A stretch of 64,000 nucleotides of DNA from Actinoplanes oryzae (GTDB lineage: Bacteria; Actinomycetota; Actinomycetes; Mycobacteriales; Micromonosporaceae). The position numbers were made by a program, and so were the translations under genes. The notes under the pieces are model-generated. The model did not search any database. It saw only the letters and a program-made list of their open reading frames with translations, and was not told the DNA's origin. Of this stretch, positions 33,510-41,097 are shown in pieces. Numbering within the stretch: the first letter of the stretch is position 1; every line of letters starts with the position of its first letter. Where the stretch lies: assembly GCF_030757795.1 (NCBI RefSeq), contig NZ_JAUQWH010000024.1, positions 1 to 64,000 on the forward strand, given 5' to 3'.

Positions 33510-34910
33510 GTGCCCAGCGTTCTGAAAGTCCTGCTCGCCGTCGCGGTGGCGGCGGCCGCCGCGATCGTCGTCGTCGAGATCCTGCACCGGATCACGCAAC
33601 GGCTCGGCCGCAAGTCTCAGCTGCTGTGCGACCTGGCGACCACGGCGCACCGCCCGTTCCTCTTCGCCGCCACGGTGTTCGCCGTCCAGGCGGCCGTCCG
33701 CGGCTTCGGCGGCGACTTCCCCGGCCGCTCCGGGGTGCTCCACACGCTCGTGCTGTTCGTGATCGGCGCGGTGGCGTGGCTCGCCGGTGCGCTGCTGCTG
33801 GTCCTGGAGGACCTGGCGCTGTCCCGGTGGCGCACCGACGTGTCGGACAACATGAAGGCCCGGCGGCTCAAGACCCAGGTGCAGATGCTCCGCCGGGTGA
33901 CGGTCGCGGCCATCGTGATTCTCGCGGTGGGCATCATGCTCATGACCTTTCCCGGCGTACGGGCGGTGGGCGCGAGCCTGCTCGCCTCGGCCGGCCTCGT
34001 CTCGGTCGTGGCCGCCCTCGCCGCGCAGAGCACGCTCGGCAACGTGTTCGCCGGGCTGCAGCTGGCGTTCAGCGACGCCGTGCGGGTCGACGACGTGGTG
34101 GTCGTCGAGGGAGAGTGGGGCCGCATCGAGGAGCTGACCCTCACGTACGTCGCCGTGCAGATCTGGGACGACCGCCGGCTGATCATGCCGACGTCGTACT
34201 TCACCACCAAGCCGTTCCAGAACTGGACCCGGCGCGGCTCCGCCGTCCTGGGCACCGCCGAGATCGACGTCGACTGGTCGCTGCCGGTCGAGCCGCTGCG
34301 CGCCGAGCTGCGGGCCGTCTGCGAGGGCACCGAGCTCTGGGACGGCCGGGTCTGCGTGCTGCAGGTCACCGAGGCCACGGGCGGCATGATCCGGCTGCGG
34401 GCGCTGGTGAGCGCGAACGACGCGCCCTCGCTGTGGGACCTGCGCTGCCTCGTGCGGGAGCGGCTCGTCACGTGGGTCTTCGAGCACCGCAAGGACTCGC
34501 TGCCGCGGATGCGCGCCGACGTCACCAACATCGAGCGCTCGGGCCTGGAGACCGCCAAGGCTGTCCAGGGCGCGGCCGGGGACGCCCGCCGCTCGGGAGC
34601 CGACGACTATCACACCCACGTGAGCGCCCCGCCGTCCGAGGACGCGCTGGTCTTCAGCGGGGCGAGCGATGGTGACGAGCGGGCGGCGGCCTTCACCGGC
34701 CCGGACTCCTCCGCCGGGCCGGACTCCTCCGCCGGCCCGGACTCCTCCGTGGGCCTTGCCGGTCGGGGCTCCTCCGCCGGGCCGGGCTCCCTCTCCGGGC
34801 CGAACTCCTTCGCCGGGCCCGACGACACGACCGTGCCGCTGCCCGTGCCCGGGGGCGGCGCCGCGACGGGTTCGCCCGTGTCTGCCGGATCGGGCGGAAA
34901 ACGCGCCTGA
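33510..34910 (+). CDS. MscS-family mechanosensitive ion channel
   Basis: 466 residues. Four N-terminal hydrophobic segments (~5-25, 48-65, 77-100, 130-150), the MscS pore helix VGASLLASAGLVSVVAALAAQSTLGNVFAG, then the beta domain FSDAVRVDDVVVVEGEWGRIEELTLTYVAV and RRLIMPTSYFTTKPFQNWT. The C-terminal ~100 residues are low-complexity (GPDSSA repeats, Pro/Gly/Ser) and not part of the channel. It opens under membrane tension to protect against osmotic downshock. GTG 33510 has GGGAAGGGA upstream. Confidence 0.88.
   Translation: MPSVLKVLLAVAVAAAAAIVVVEILHRITQRLGRKSQLLCDLATTAHRPFLFAATVFAVQAAVRGFGGDFPGRSGVLHTLVLFVIGAVAWLAGALLLVLEDLALSRWRTDVSDNMKARRLKTQVQMLRRVTVAAIVILAVGIMLMTFPGVRAVGASLLASAGLVSVVAALAAQSTLGNVFAGLQLAFSDAVRVDDVVVVEGEWGRIEELTLTYVAVQIWDDRRLIMPTSYFTTKPFQNWTRRGSAVLGTAEIDVDWSLPVEPLRAELRAVCEGTELWDGRVCVLQVTEATGGMIRLRALVSANDAPSLWDLRCLVRERLVTWVFEHRKDSLPRMRADVTNIERSGLETAKAVQGAAGDARRSGADDYHTHVSAPPSEDALVFSGASDGDERAAAFTGPDSSAGPDSSAGPDSSVGLAGRGSSAGPGSLSGPNSFAGPDDTTVPLPVPGGGAATGSPVSAGSGGKRA
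34698..34751. repeat. 18-bp tandem repeat, three clean copies plus degenerate ones
   Basis: GGCCCGGACTCCTCCGCC-type units at 34698, 34716 and 34734, followed by degenerate copies to ~34810. It encodes GPDSSA repeats in the C-terminal tail of the MscS protein. Confidence 0.75.
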
Positions 34911-34931
34911 GGTGACCTGCCGGTACGAGGA

Positions 34932-34960
34932 TTGACTTGCCGCTGGGCAGGGCATACACG
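34932..34960 (+). promoter_or_regulatory. Promoter of the holin-like/DUF3618/DUF4235 operon
   Basis: TTGACT (34932-34937), 17-nt spacer, TACACG (34955-34960), a near-housekeeping sigma promoter 20 bp upstream of ATG 34981 with AAAGGAGG between. The start of transcription should be around 34967, giving a leader of about 14 nt. Confidence 0.55.
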
Positions 34961-34980
34961 TGCTGTGAAAGGAGGACACC

Positions 34981-35418
34981 ATGGCCGATGTCCTGAACGG
35001 TAGCCCGGTCCGTCCGGGGACCGACCAGTCCACCTCGGAATTGGTCCAGAAGGCGAGTGAACAGATCACGCGCCTAGTCCGGGACGAGATCGCACTAGCG
35101 AAGGCGGAGCTGGCCGAGAAAGGCAAGCACGCCGGCATCGGTGTGGGTCTGTTCGGCGGAGGCGGCGTACTCGCGATGTACGGCGTGGGCGCGCTCATCG
35201 CCACGCTCATCATCGTTTTCAACATCTTCCTGCCGCTGTGGGCGGCCGCGCTGATCTGGACCGTGGTGCTGTTCGCCGTGGCCGGTGTGCTGGCGCTGCT
35301 CGGCAAGAAGCAGGTCACCCAGGCCGTCCCGCCGGAGCCGAAGTCCGCCATCGAGAGCGCCAAGGCGGACGTCGACGAGGTCAAGCACGCGATCAAGAGC
35401 GGTAGGAGCCGGGCATGA
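34981..35418 (+). CDS. Phage holin-like membrane protein, DUF1469 (YqjE/Actinobacterial holin-X)
   Basis: 145 residues. An N-terminal helical ~45 residues (SELVQKASEQITRLVRDEIALAKAELAEKGKHAG), two membrane helices (~52-75 GGGVLAMYGVGALIATLI and ~82-105 LWAAALIWTVVLFAVAGVLALLG) and a helical tail. The family is named for holins, but in actinobacteria it accompanies DUF3618 and DUF4235 in membrane-associated operons, as here, and no phage genes are near. AAAGGAGGACACC precedes ATG 34981. Coupled to the next gene by an ATGA overlap. Confidence 0.87.
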   Translation: MADVLNGSPVRPGTDQSTSELVQKASEQITRLVRDEIALAKAELAEKGKHAGIGVGLFGGGGVLAMYGVGALIATLIIVFNIFLPLWAAALIWTVVLFAVAGVLALLGKKQVTQAVPPEPKSAIESAKADVDEVKHAIKSGRSRA

Positions 35419-35852
35419 GCGACAAGAACGGATCCGGGGGCAAGCCCGACGTCGAGGCTTTGCGCGAGGAGATCAAGCAGACGCGGGCCGAGCTGGGCGA
35501 GACCGTCCAGGCGCTCGCCGCCAAGGCCGACGTCAAGGCGCGCGCCAAGGAGCAGGTCGAGTTCCAGAAGCAGAAGGCCAAGGCCCAGCTGCACGACGCG
35601 ACCGGCAGGGTGCGCGAGGCCGCGACCACCGCGGCCGCGGCCGCCTCGGGCAAGGTCCGGGCCGCCACGGCCCAGGCCGAGCAGAAGGTGGCGCTGGCCA
35701 ACGACAAGGTGCGCGAGTCCGGCACCGTCGACAAGGCCCTGGACAAGGCGCCCGAGCAGGTACGCCGCAACCCGGTCCCGTACGCGGCGCTGCTCGCCGC
35801 GGGCGTGGCCCTGGTCGGCATCATCCTGATCGTGCGAGGGAGGCGTCGGTGA
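35415..35852 (+). CDS. DUF3618 family protein with C-terminal membrane anchor
   Basis: 145 residues. A DUF3618 N-terminal motif DVEALREEIKQTRAELGETVQALAAKADVKARAKEQ begins a long coiled-coil-prone helix rich in Ala, Lys and Gln, ending in one membrane span (PYAALLAAGVALVGIILIV) and a basic tail RGRRR. It is probably a cytosolic coiled coil tethered to the membrane. ATGA overlaps at both ends couple it to the holin-like and DUF4235 genes, suggesting a three-part complex. Function unknown. Confidence 0.87.
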   Translation: MSDKNGSGGKPDVEALREEIKQTRAELGETVQALAAKADVKARAKEQVEFQKQKAKAQLHDATGRVREAATTAAAAASGKVRAATAQAEQKVALANDKVRESGTVDKALDKAPEQVRRNPVPYAALLAAGVALVGIILIVRGRRR

Positions 35853-36121
35853 GCGGCAAGCTCCAGAAGGTCGCGACGAAGCCGGTCGGCCTCGCGCTCG
35901 GCTTCGCCGCCGGTGCCATCGCGGGCGTCATCTTCAAGGAGGTCTGGAAGCTGGCCGCCGGCGACGACGACGCCCCGGACCCGCACGACGAGCACCGGGG
36001 CTGGGGCGAGATCCTCGCCGCGGCCGCCCTGCAGGGCGCGATCTTCTCGGTCGTCCGGGCCGCCGTCCAGCGCGGCGGCGACATCGGCGTCCGCAAGGTG
36101 ACCGGCTCCTGGCCGGACTGA
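35849..36121 (+). CDS. DUF4235 family membrane protein
   Basis: 90 residues. An N-terminal membrane segment (KPVGLALGFAAGAIAGVIFKEVWKLAA), an acidic linker DDDAPDPHDEHRGWGEILAAAALQGAIFSVVRAAV with a second hydrophobic segment, and a C-terminal RGGDIGVRKVTGSWPD. This is the DUF4235 signature. GTG 35849 overlaps the upstream stop. Last gene of the operon, followed by an intrinsic terminator. Confidence 0.87.
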   Translation: MSGKLQKVATKPVGLALGFAAGAIAGVIFKEVWKLAAGDDDAPDPHDEHRGWGEILAAAALQGAIFSVVRAAVQRGGDIGVRKVTGSWPD

Positions 36122-36148
36122 CCACCCCGGCACGCATAGACCGTGGTC

Positions 36149-36177
36149 AAGGCTCCCGGCCCCGCCGGGAGCCTTTT
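36149..36177 (+). terminator. Intrinsic terminator after the DUF4235 gene
   Basis: AAGGCTCCCGGC (36149-36160), CCC loop, GCCGGGAGCCTT (36164-36175) form a perfect 12-bp stem followed by TT, ending the three-gene operon 28 bp past the DUF4235 stop. Confidence 0.85.
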
Positions 36178-36274
36178 CCGTGCCCGCCGCCGGGCCCGCC
36201 CCGGACCCTGCCTCGATGCCTGCCGAAGTGCATTCGATTCGTCCAAGGGGAAGCCTCGGAGGCACTTCTTCGGG

Positions 36275-36440
36275 TACAGTGTGGCCAGTTTTTGTGTAAG
36301 TGGTTCAGGTGGTAAGCCTTTCGCGGGGACGACCTTTCCGCGAGGGCAGCTCCTTCTGAAGGCCGTGCGCGGCGCCGCTGCTCGAAAACGACCATCGGCC
36401 CTGCATCATGGGGCCGGAATTTTCAGAAGGAGAGTTCAGC
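36275..36440 (+). promoter_or_regulatory. Structured 5' leader of the cold-shock gene
   Basis: A -10-like TACAGT at 36275-36280 would start a ~155-nt leader. A hairpin (CTTTCGCGG 36318-36326 with CCGCGAGGG 36338-36346, including two G-U pairs) lies in the middle. CTCCTTCTGAA (36350-36360) is perfectly complementary to TTCAGAAGGAG (36422-36432), which contains the Shine-Dalgarno sequence; GGCC (36361-36364) can pair with GGCC (36412-36415) to lengthen the helix. The SD of the gene can therefore be hidden by the leader. Temperature or protein control is inferred. Confidence 0.65.
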
Positions 36441-36644
36441 ATGGCGCAAGGAACCGTGAAGTGGTTCAACGCAGACAAGGGCTTCGGCTTCATCACCGTC
36501 GACGGCGGGGGTGCTGACGTGTTCGTCCACTTCTCGGCCATCCAGACGAGCGGCTACCGCACTCTGGAGGAGAACCAGCGGGTCGAGTTCGAGATCGCCC
36601 AGGGTCAGAAGGGCCCGCAGGCGGAGCAGGTTCGCCCCATCTGA
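36441..36644 (+). CDS. cspA: Cold-shock protein, CspA family
   Basis: 67 residues, the usual length. [12 protein letters not shown] (RNP1) and DVFVHFSAI (RNP2) carry the aromatic residues that bind single-stranded RNA and DNA; the end [12 protein letters not shown] is typical of actinobacterial Csp. It should act as an RNA chaperone. ATG 36441 has the very strong AGAAGGAGAG before it. The leader suggests translational control. Two hairpins past the stop probably terminate the transcript. Confidence 0.93.
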   Translation: MAQGTVKWFNADKGFGFITVDGGGADVFVHFSAIQTSGYRTLEENQRVEFEIAQGQKGPQAEQVRPI

Positions 36645-36672
36645 GACCAACCCCGTCGGCGGCGACGCCGGC

Positions 36673-36747
36673 AGCCGGTCGCCTGGCGGAGACCGGCTCC
36701 AGCGATGAACCCCGTTGTCCCGGTCGCCTGCCGGGGGAGCGGGGTTC
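36673..36747 (+). terminator. Two stem-loops downstream of cspA
   Basis: AGCCGGTC (36673-36680) pairs with GACCGGCT (36691-36698), a perfect 8-bp stem. A second, GAACCCCG (36707-36714) with CGGGGTTC (36740-36747), holds an inner CCCGG/CCGGG stem. They probably protect or end the cspA mRNA; U-tracts are short. Confidence 0.55.
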
Positions 36748-37084
36748 CGCATTTCCCGGTACGCGCAAGAAAGTGCATCCTGCATTTCCACGCGGCGGCC
36801 GAATGCGCCCCGGGTCGCTTGCTCCCGCGGCGATGGCGAGCCGCGCGCTCGATGCCTGCGCGACGGCTCAAAGGCGGGGCCACCGTTTGCGCGCTCTAGC
36901 GGGTGCGGGTGGGTGTGGGTGCGTGCGGATGCGAGTGGGCGGGTGCTGAGCTTCGCCGCATTCGGCGGTGCGTGACCGGTGGAGGGGCCGCGCGAGTGCT
37001 GCCTCGGTGAGCGGATCCCAGGCGGGCGCGGGGCGATCGACAGAGCGACGGCCCGGCTCCGCCGATGAGCGGAGACCGGGCCGT
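36748..37084. other. Intergenic region with GT-rich and GCATTTCC repeats
   Basis: 337 bp with no gene that I can support. GCATTTCC occurs at ~36748 and ~36782; the latter, in GCATCCTGCATTTCC, resembles GCATCTTGCATTTCC at ~10880-10894 upstream of the DUF397-like gene. A run of GGGTGYG repeats is at about 36900-36945. Small frames here lack plausible starts and have unsuitable codon use. Confidence 0.5.
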
Positions 37085-37240
37085 GCGGTGGTGCGGTGGT
37101 GCGGTGGTGCTGTGGCGCTGTGGCGCTGTGGCGCTGTGGCGCGGTGGTGCTGGGGCGCGGTGGTGCTGTGGCGCTGTAGTGCGGTGGCGCGGTGGTGCTG
37201 TGGTGCGGTGGCGCGGTGGTGCGGTGGTGCTGTGGTGCGG
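37085..37240. repeat. 8-bp minisatellite, 19 copies
   Basis: Nineteen uninterrupted 8-bp units of GCKGTGGY (mostly GCGGTGGT and GCTGTGGC) occupy 37085-37236, followed by GCGG. Single substitutions give GCTGGGGC and GCTGTAGT. The period is not a multiple of three, so it is unlikely to be coding. It ends 2 bp before the stop codon of the minus-strand membrane protein gene. Confidence 0.85.
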
Positions 37241-37242
37241 GG

Positions 37243-38124
37243 TCAGGCGGCGGCCTGGTCGGCGGCGGTGAGTTCGCGCTTGAAGCGGGCGCGGACCCGG
37301 ACGCCGACCACGATCAGGGCGAGGCCGGCGACGGCGACGACCTGGCCGGCGACCGTCAGGGCGGCCTGGCCGCTGAGCAGGCTGTCCTCGATGACGTCCA
37401 GGCCCTGGGCGGTCCACAGGACACCGGCGACCAGGGCGAGCATGCCGGCCGTCAGCCAGCTCCAGCCCTTGAGCGGCACCTCCGCGGCGCCGGGCCCGTC
37501 CCCGGTCGGCGCGGCGACCGGCGCATCACCGACCGGCGCGGCGGGGACCTCCGGATAGGCACTGGTCGCGTCGCCGTCGCCCGGCGGACCCGGCTGCCGC
37601 GCCCGGCTGCTCACCAGCGGCCCGGTCGTGACGATGGTGTCCGCGGCGCTCGGCTCGGACTGGCTGGGCACCGGCCGCGACAGCTGCGGCGGCCCGCCCG
37701 CTCCCGGCTGACCCGCTCCCGGCCGACCGCCGAACGGTTGCGGCCCACCAGCTCCCGGCCGGCCACCGAACGGCGATGAGCCACCCGCTGCCTGCCGGCC
37801 CGCGGCGGGCTGGCCTTGGCCACCCAGAGGCTGTCCCTGGCCACCCAGAGGCTGTCCCGGGCTGCCCGCTGGTTGTCCCGGGCTGGTGGCGGGCTGCCAG
37901 CTGATGCGGGGACCCGGGCCACCTGCGGCCGGACCGCCGACATCGGGGAAGCTGCCCGTCGGCGCGTCGGCGCTCGCGAAACCTCCGGCGGGCATGCCGT
38001 GGCTGCCCGCGCCGTGGCTGCCCGCGCCGAGGCCGTCCACGCCGGGATGGCCGGCGCCGGGGGCCGGCGGGGCGGGGTGGGGTTCGCCGGGGCGGTGGCC
38101 CGGGCGGCGGTCACCAGCGGTCAT
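37243..38124 (-). CDS. Pro/Gly-rich membrane protein
   Basis: 293 residues. The first ~190 are low-complexity, Pro/Gly/Ala/Gln-rich with repeats such as GQPLGGQGQP and FGGRPGAGGPQP; then two membrane helices (WLTAGMLALVAGVLWTAQGL and ALTVAGQVVAVAGLALIVVGVRV) and a basic cytosolic-like tail. The long tail may be intracellular like those of actinobacterial scaffolding proteins. ATG 38124 overlaps the aldo/keto reductase stop by 14 bp on the same strand, so they may be cotranscribed. No domain recognised apart from the two-helix end. Confidence 0.75.
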   Translation of the reverse strand: MTAGDRRPGHRPGEPHPAPPAPGAGHPGVDGLGAGSHGAGSHGMPAGGFASADAPTGSFPDVGGPAAGGPGPRISWQPATSPGQPAGSPGQPLGGQGQPLGGQGQPAAGRQAAGGSSPFGGRPGAGGPQPFGGRPGAGQPGAGGPPQLSRPVPSQSEPSAADTIVTTGPLVSSRARQPGPPGDGDATSAYPEVPAAPVGDAPVAAPTGDGPGAAEVPLKGWSWLTAGMLALVAGVLWTAQGLDVIEDSLLSGQAALTVAGQVVAVAGLALIVVGVRVRARFKRELTAADQAAA

Positions 38125-39088
38125 GGACCTGGGGGCGGATCAGCTCGTCGTAGACCTCGCGGACCGTCTCGTGGGCCTCGGCGGGCAGCGGCGTCAGAGC
38201 GGCCGTGGCGGCGTTGGCGCGGGCCTGGCCGGCGTTGCGGGCGCCCGGGATGACGACGGTGACGGCGGGGTGGTCGAGGATCCAGCGGAGGGCGAACTGG
38301 GTCATCGTGAAGCCCTCGGGGACGGCCGGGCGCAGGCGGCGCACGGCTTCCAGGCCCGTCGCGAAGTCGACGCCCGAGAAGGTCTCGCCGACGTCGAACG
38401 CCTCGCCGTGGCGGTTGTAGGTGCGATGGTCGTCGGCGGCGAAGGTGGTCTGCTCGTCGTAGCGGCCGGAGAGCAGGCCGGAGGCGAGGGGGACGCGGGC
38501 GATGATGCCGACGCCGGCCTCGGCGGCCGCCGGGAGGACGCGCTCGAGGGGCTTGAGGCGCAGGGCGTTGAGGATGATCTGCACGCTGGCGGTGCCCGGG
38601 CGGGCGATCGCGGCGAGCGCCTCGTCGACCTTCTCGACGCTGACCCCGTACGCGGCGATGCGCTTCTCCTCGACGAGGGTGTCGAGCGCGTCGTAGACCT
38701 CGTCGCTGGAGAAGACGGGGGTGGGCGGGCAGTGCAGCTGGACCAGGTCCAGCGTCTCCACGCCGAGGTTGGCGCGGGAGCGGTCGGTCCACGCCCGGAA
38801 GTTGTCGAGCGTGTAGTTGGCCGGCTCCTGCGGCAGGCGGCGGCCCATCTTGGTGGCGATCGTCAGGCCCGGGCGCGTCTTGCGGAAGCTGCCTATCACC
38901 TGCTCGCTGCGCCCGTCGCCGTAGACGTCGGCGGTGTCGATGAACGTGACACCCGCGTCGACGGCCGCCGCGAGGGTCGCGTGGGCGTCCTCCTCGGTGA
39001 CCTCTCCCCAGTCGGCGCCGAGCTGCCAGGCGCCCAGACCGATCACTCCGACGTCGCGGCCCAACCGGCCGAAGCTGCGCTTTTCCAC
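38111..39088 (-). CDS. Aldo/keto reductase
   Basis: 325 residues, TIM-barrel NADPH reductase. The tetrad is seen as Asp of FIDTADVYGDG, Tyr of the same segment, Lys of IATKMG and His of LVQLHCP. VIPGARNAGQARANA near the C-terminus is the NADPH-phosphate-binding loop. GTG 39088 was chosen: it begins MEKRSFGRLGRDVGVIGLG, the usual family start. It diverges from the methyltransferase gene across a 22-bp palindrome. Substrate unknown. Confidence 0.87.
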   Translation of the reverse strand: MEKRSFGRLGRDVGVIGLGAWQLGADWGEVTEEDAHATLAAAVDAGVTFIDTADVYGDGRSEQVIGSFRKTRPGLTIATKMGRRLPQEPANYTLDNFRAWTDRSRANLGVETLDLVQLHCPPTPVFSSDEVYDALDTLVEEKRIAAYGVSVEKVDEALAAIARPGTASVQIILNALRLKPLERVLPAAAEAGVGIIARVPLASGLLSGRYDEQTTFAADDHRTYNRHGEAFDVGETFSGVDFATGLEAVRRLRPAVPEGFTMTQFALRWILDHPAVTVVIPGARNAGQARANAATAALTPLPAEAHETVREVYDELIRPQVHDRW

Positions 39089-39121
39089 ACCGAGAACAGT
39101 AACCGCCCGATGGTACGGTGC

Positions 39122-39143
39122 AAACAAGACGTACGTACGGTTT
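39122..39143. promoter_or_regulatory. 22-bp inverted repeat between aldo/keto reductase and methyltransferase
   Basis: AAAC-N3-ACGTACGT-N3-GTTT is a perfect interrupted palindrome 34 bp before the aldo/keto reductase GTG and 14 bp before the methyltransferase ATG. The size and central symmetry are those of a TetR-family operator. No TetR gene is adjacent, so the protein would be encoded elsewhere. Confidence 0.6.
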
Positions 39144-39156
39144 AGAAGGAGCCGCC

Positions 39157-39900
39157 ATGTGGGACCCCGCCGTCTACCGCCGCTACGCCGACGAGCGCTC
39201 GCGGCCCTTCGCCGATCTCGTCGCCCGGATCGGGGCGCGCGCGCCGCGTACCGTCGTCGACCTGGGCTGCGGCGACGGTGAGCTGACCGCGACCCTGGCC
39301 GAGCGCTGGCCGGCTGCGACGATCAAGGGCATCGACTCCTCGCCCGAGATGATCGCCAAGGCGAAGATCCTCGCGGAGGAACGAGACATCGCCACGTGGC
39401 GGCCCGACGGTGAAGACGTCGTCGTCACGAACGCCGCCCTGCAATGGGTGCCCGGCCACCAGGAGCTGATCAGCGAGTGGATGGCGGCGCTCCCGGACGG
39501 GGCCTGGTTCGCGATGCAGGTGCCGGGCAACTTCGACGCGCCCTCGCACCGGGCCCTGCGTGAGCTCGCCCGCAGCGAGGAGTACGCCATCGAGGGGATC
39601 CGGGACGCGCCGGTCGACGACGCGGCCGGCTACGCGGCACGGCTGTCCGAGATCGCCTCGGTGGACGCGTGGGAGACCACCTACGTCCATCTGCTCCCCG
39701 CCACCGGCCCGGACCACCCGGTCCTGAGCTGGATGGAAGGCACCGCCCTGCGCCCGGTCAAGGCGGCCCTCGACGACACGCGGTGGCAGGCTTTCCGAGC
39801 CTCCCTCGGACGCAGGCTCGCCGAGGTCTACCCTGCCCGGAGCGGACATGTGGCCTTCCCGTTCCGCCGCATCTTCGTGGTAGCGCACAAGGGAGAGTGA
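39157..39900 (+). CDS. tam: Trans-aconitate 2-methyltransferase-like SAM methyltransferase
   Basis: 247 residues. SAM motif VVDLGCGDGELTATLAERW and IDSSPEMIAKA, then NAALQWVPGHQELISEWMAALPDG and FAMQVPGNFDAPSH, which match Tam proteins closely. Tam methylates trans-aconitate to relieve its inhibition of aconitase. A GAAGGAG lies before ATG 39157. The deaminase gene follows 1 bp after the stop, so the two are one operon. A different small-acid substrate is possible. Confidence 0.82.
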   Translation: MWDPAVYRRYADERSRPFADLVARIGARAPRTVVDLGCGDGELTATLAERWPAATIKGIDSSPEMIAKAKILAEERDIATWRPDGEDVVVTNAALQWVPGHQELISEWMAALPDGAWFAMQVPGNFDAPSHRALRELARSEEYAIEGIRDAPVDDAAGYAARLSEIASVDAWETTYVHLLPATGPDHPVLSWMEGTALRPVKAALDDTRWQAFRASLGRRLAEVYPARSGHVAFPFRRIFVVAHKGE

Positions 39901-39901
39901 C

Positions 39902-40921
39902 GTGACCGGACTGACGGAATTCATCGCGGGACTGCCGAAGGCCGAGCTGCACGTGCACCATGTCGGCTCGGCCTCGCCCCGCATCGTCGCCGAGCTGGCG
40001 GCCCGGCACGAGGGGACCTCCCCGGTGCCCGCGGACCCGGCGGCGCTGGCCGACTACTTCGCGTTCCGGGACTTCGCGCACTTCATCGAGGTCTACCTGA
40101 GCGTCGTCGACCTGATCCGCGACGACGAGGACGTGCGCACCCTCACGTACGAGGTCGCACGCGAGCTGGCCCGCCAGCAGGTCCGGTACGCGGAGCTGAC
40201 CGTCACGCCGTACTCCAGCGTCAAGCGCGGCATCGCGGCACCCGCCTTCGTCGCCGCCATCGAGGACGCGCGCGCGTCGGCGGCCCGCGACTTCGGCATC
40301 GAGCTGCGCTGGTGCTTCGACATCCCGGGCGAGGCGGGGCTGGCCGCGGCGGAGGAGACGCTGCGCATCGCGCTGGAGGAGAAGGCGGACGGGCTGGTGA
40401 GCTTCGGGCTCGGCGGCCCGGAGATCGGGGTGCCGCGCCCGCAGTTCAAGCCGTACTTCGACCAGGCCCGCGCCGCCGGCCTGCACAGCGTCCCGCACGC
40501 GGGCGAGACGACCGGGCCGGAGACGATCTGGGACGCGCTGCGCGAGCTGGGCGCCGAGCGCATCGGCCACGGGACCTCCGCCGCGCGGGACCCGCAGCTG
40601 CTCGCCTATCTGGCCGAGCACCAGATCCCGCTGGAGGTCTGCCCCACCTCCAACCTGCGCACCCGTGCGGTCGCGGCGATCGAGGACCACCCGCTGCCGC
40701 TCTTCGTCGAGGCGGGCGTGCCGGTGACGATCAACTCCGACGACCCGCCGATGTTCGGGACGACCCTCGAGGGGGAGTACGCGGTCGCCGCCCGCCTGCT
40801 CGACCTGGACGCGCCCGGGGTCGCCGGGCTCGCCAAGGCGGCGGTCAGCGCGTCGTTCCTCGACCACGCGGGCAAGGAACGGCTGCTGACCGCGATCGAC
40901 GACTACACGGCGGGGTCCTAG
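39902..40921 (+). CDS. Adenosine/6-aminodeoxyfutalosine deaminase
   Basis: 339 residues, TIM-barrel nucleoside deaminase. Metal ligands in ELHVHH, HAGETTGP (catalytic Glu and His) and NSDDPP (Asp pair) are present. The N-terminal VHHVGSASPRIVAEL replaces the canonical VHLDGAL, a form I recall from streptomycete enzymes shown to act on 6-aminodeoxyfutalosine in the futalosine route to menaquinone. The call as plain adenosine deaminase is the safer one. GTG 39902 is 1 bp past the Tam stop. Its stop overlaps that of the small gene 40918 on the other strand. Confidence 0.87.
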   Translation: MTGLTEFIAGLPKAELHVHHVGSASPRIVAELAARHEGTSPVPADPAALADYFAFRDFAHFIEVYLSVVDLIRDDEDVRTLTYEVARELARQQVRYAELTVTPYSSVKRGIAAPAFVAAIEDARASAARDFGIELRWCFDIPGEAGLAAAEETLRIALEEKADGLVSFGLGGPEIGVPRPQFKPYFDQARAAGLHSVPHAGETTGPETIWDALRELGAERIGHGTSAARDPQLLAYLAEHQIPLEVCPTSNLRTRAVAAIEDHPLPLFVEAGVPVTINSDDPPMFGTTLEGEYAVAARLLDLDAPGVAGLAKAAVSASFLDHAGKERLLTAIDDYTAGS

Positions 40922-41076
40922 AACAAGCCGGCGTGGACCGGGTCCTGCCAGATCGCCAGGACGGCGAGGATGCCGAGGGTCAGCACGGCGACCACGCGGA
41001 TGAGCCGGCGCCGGTTGAAGCCGCCGCGGTCGTCGTCGTCCGTCTCGAGCTCGGGGCGTACATCGGTGTCCAACAT
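40918..41076 (-). CDS. 52-residue membrane protein
   Basis: ATG 41076 begins MLDTDVRPELETDDDDRGGF, then NRRRLIRVV, one helix (AVLTLGILAVLAIW) and QDPVHAGLF. The acidic head, a basic cluster and a single span suggest an inner-membrane protein with N-terminus in the cytosol. GGAGAAG is 7 bp upstream. The TAG stop overlaps the deaminase stop by 3 bp. No family recognised. Confidence 0.65.
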   Translation of the reverse strand: MLDTDVRPELETDDDDRGGFNRRRLIRVVAVLTLGILAVLAIWQDPVHAGLF

Positions 41077-41097
41077 GTCTTCTCCTCCGGCCCGGCC

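Noticed and set aside
34981-36121. Prophage remnant suggested by a holin-like gene
   Set aside because: DUF1469 proteins are common chromosomal membrane proteins in actinobacteria; no lysin, capsid, integrase or att sites were seen.
36605-36883. Small gene downstream of cspA
   Set aside because: The frame lacks an RBS, overlaps the two terminator hairpins and has codon use unlike neighbouring genes.
37085-37240. CRISPR-like repeat array
   Set aside because: The 8-bp units have no spacers and there are no cas genes; it is a simple minisatellite.
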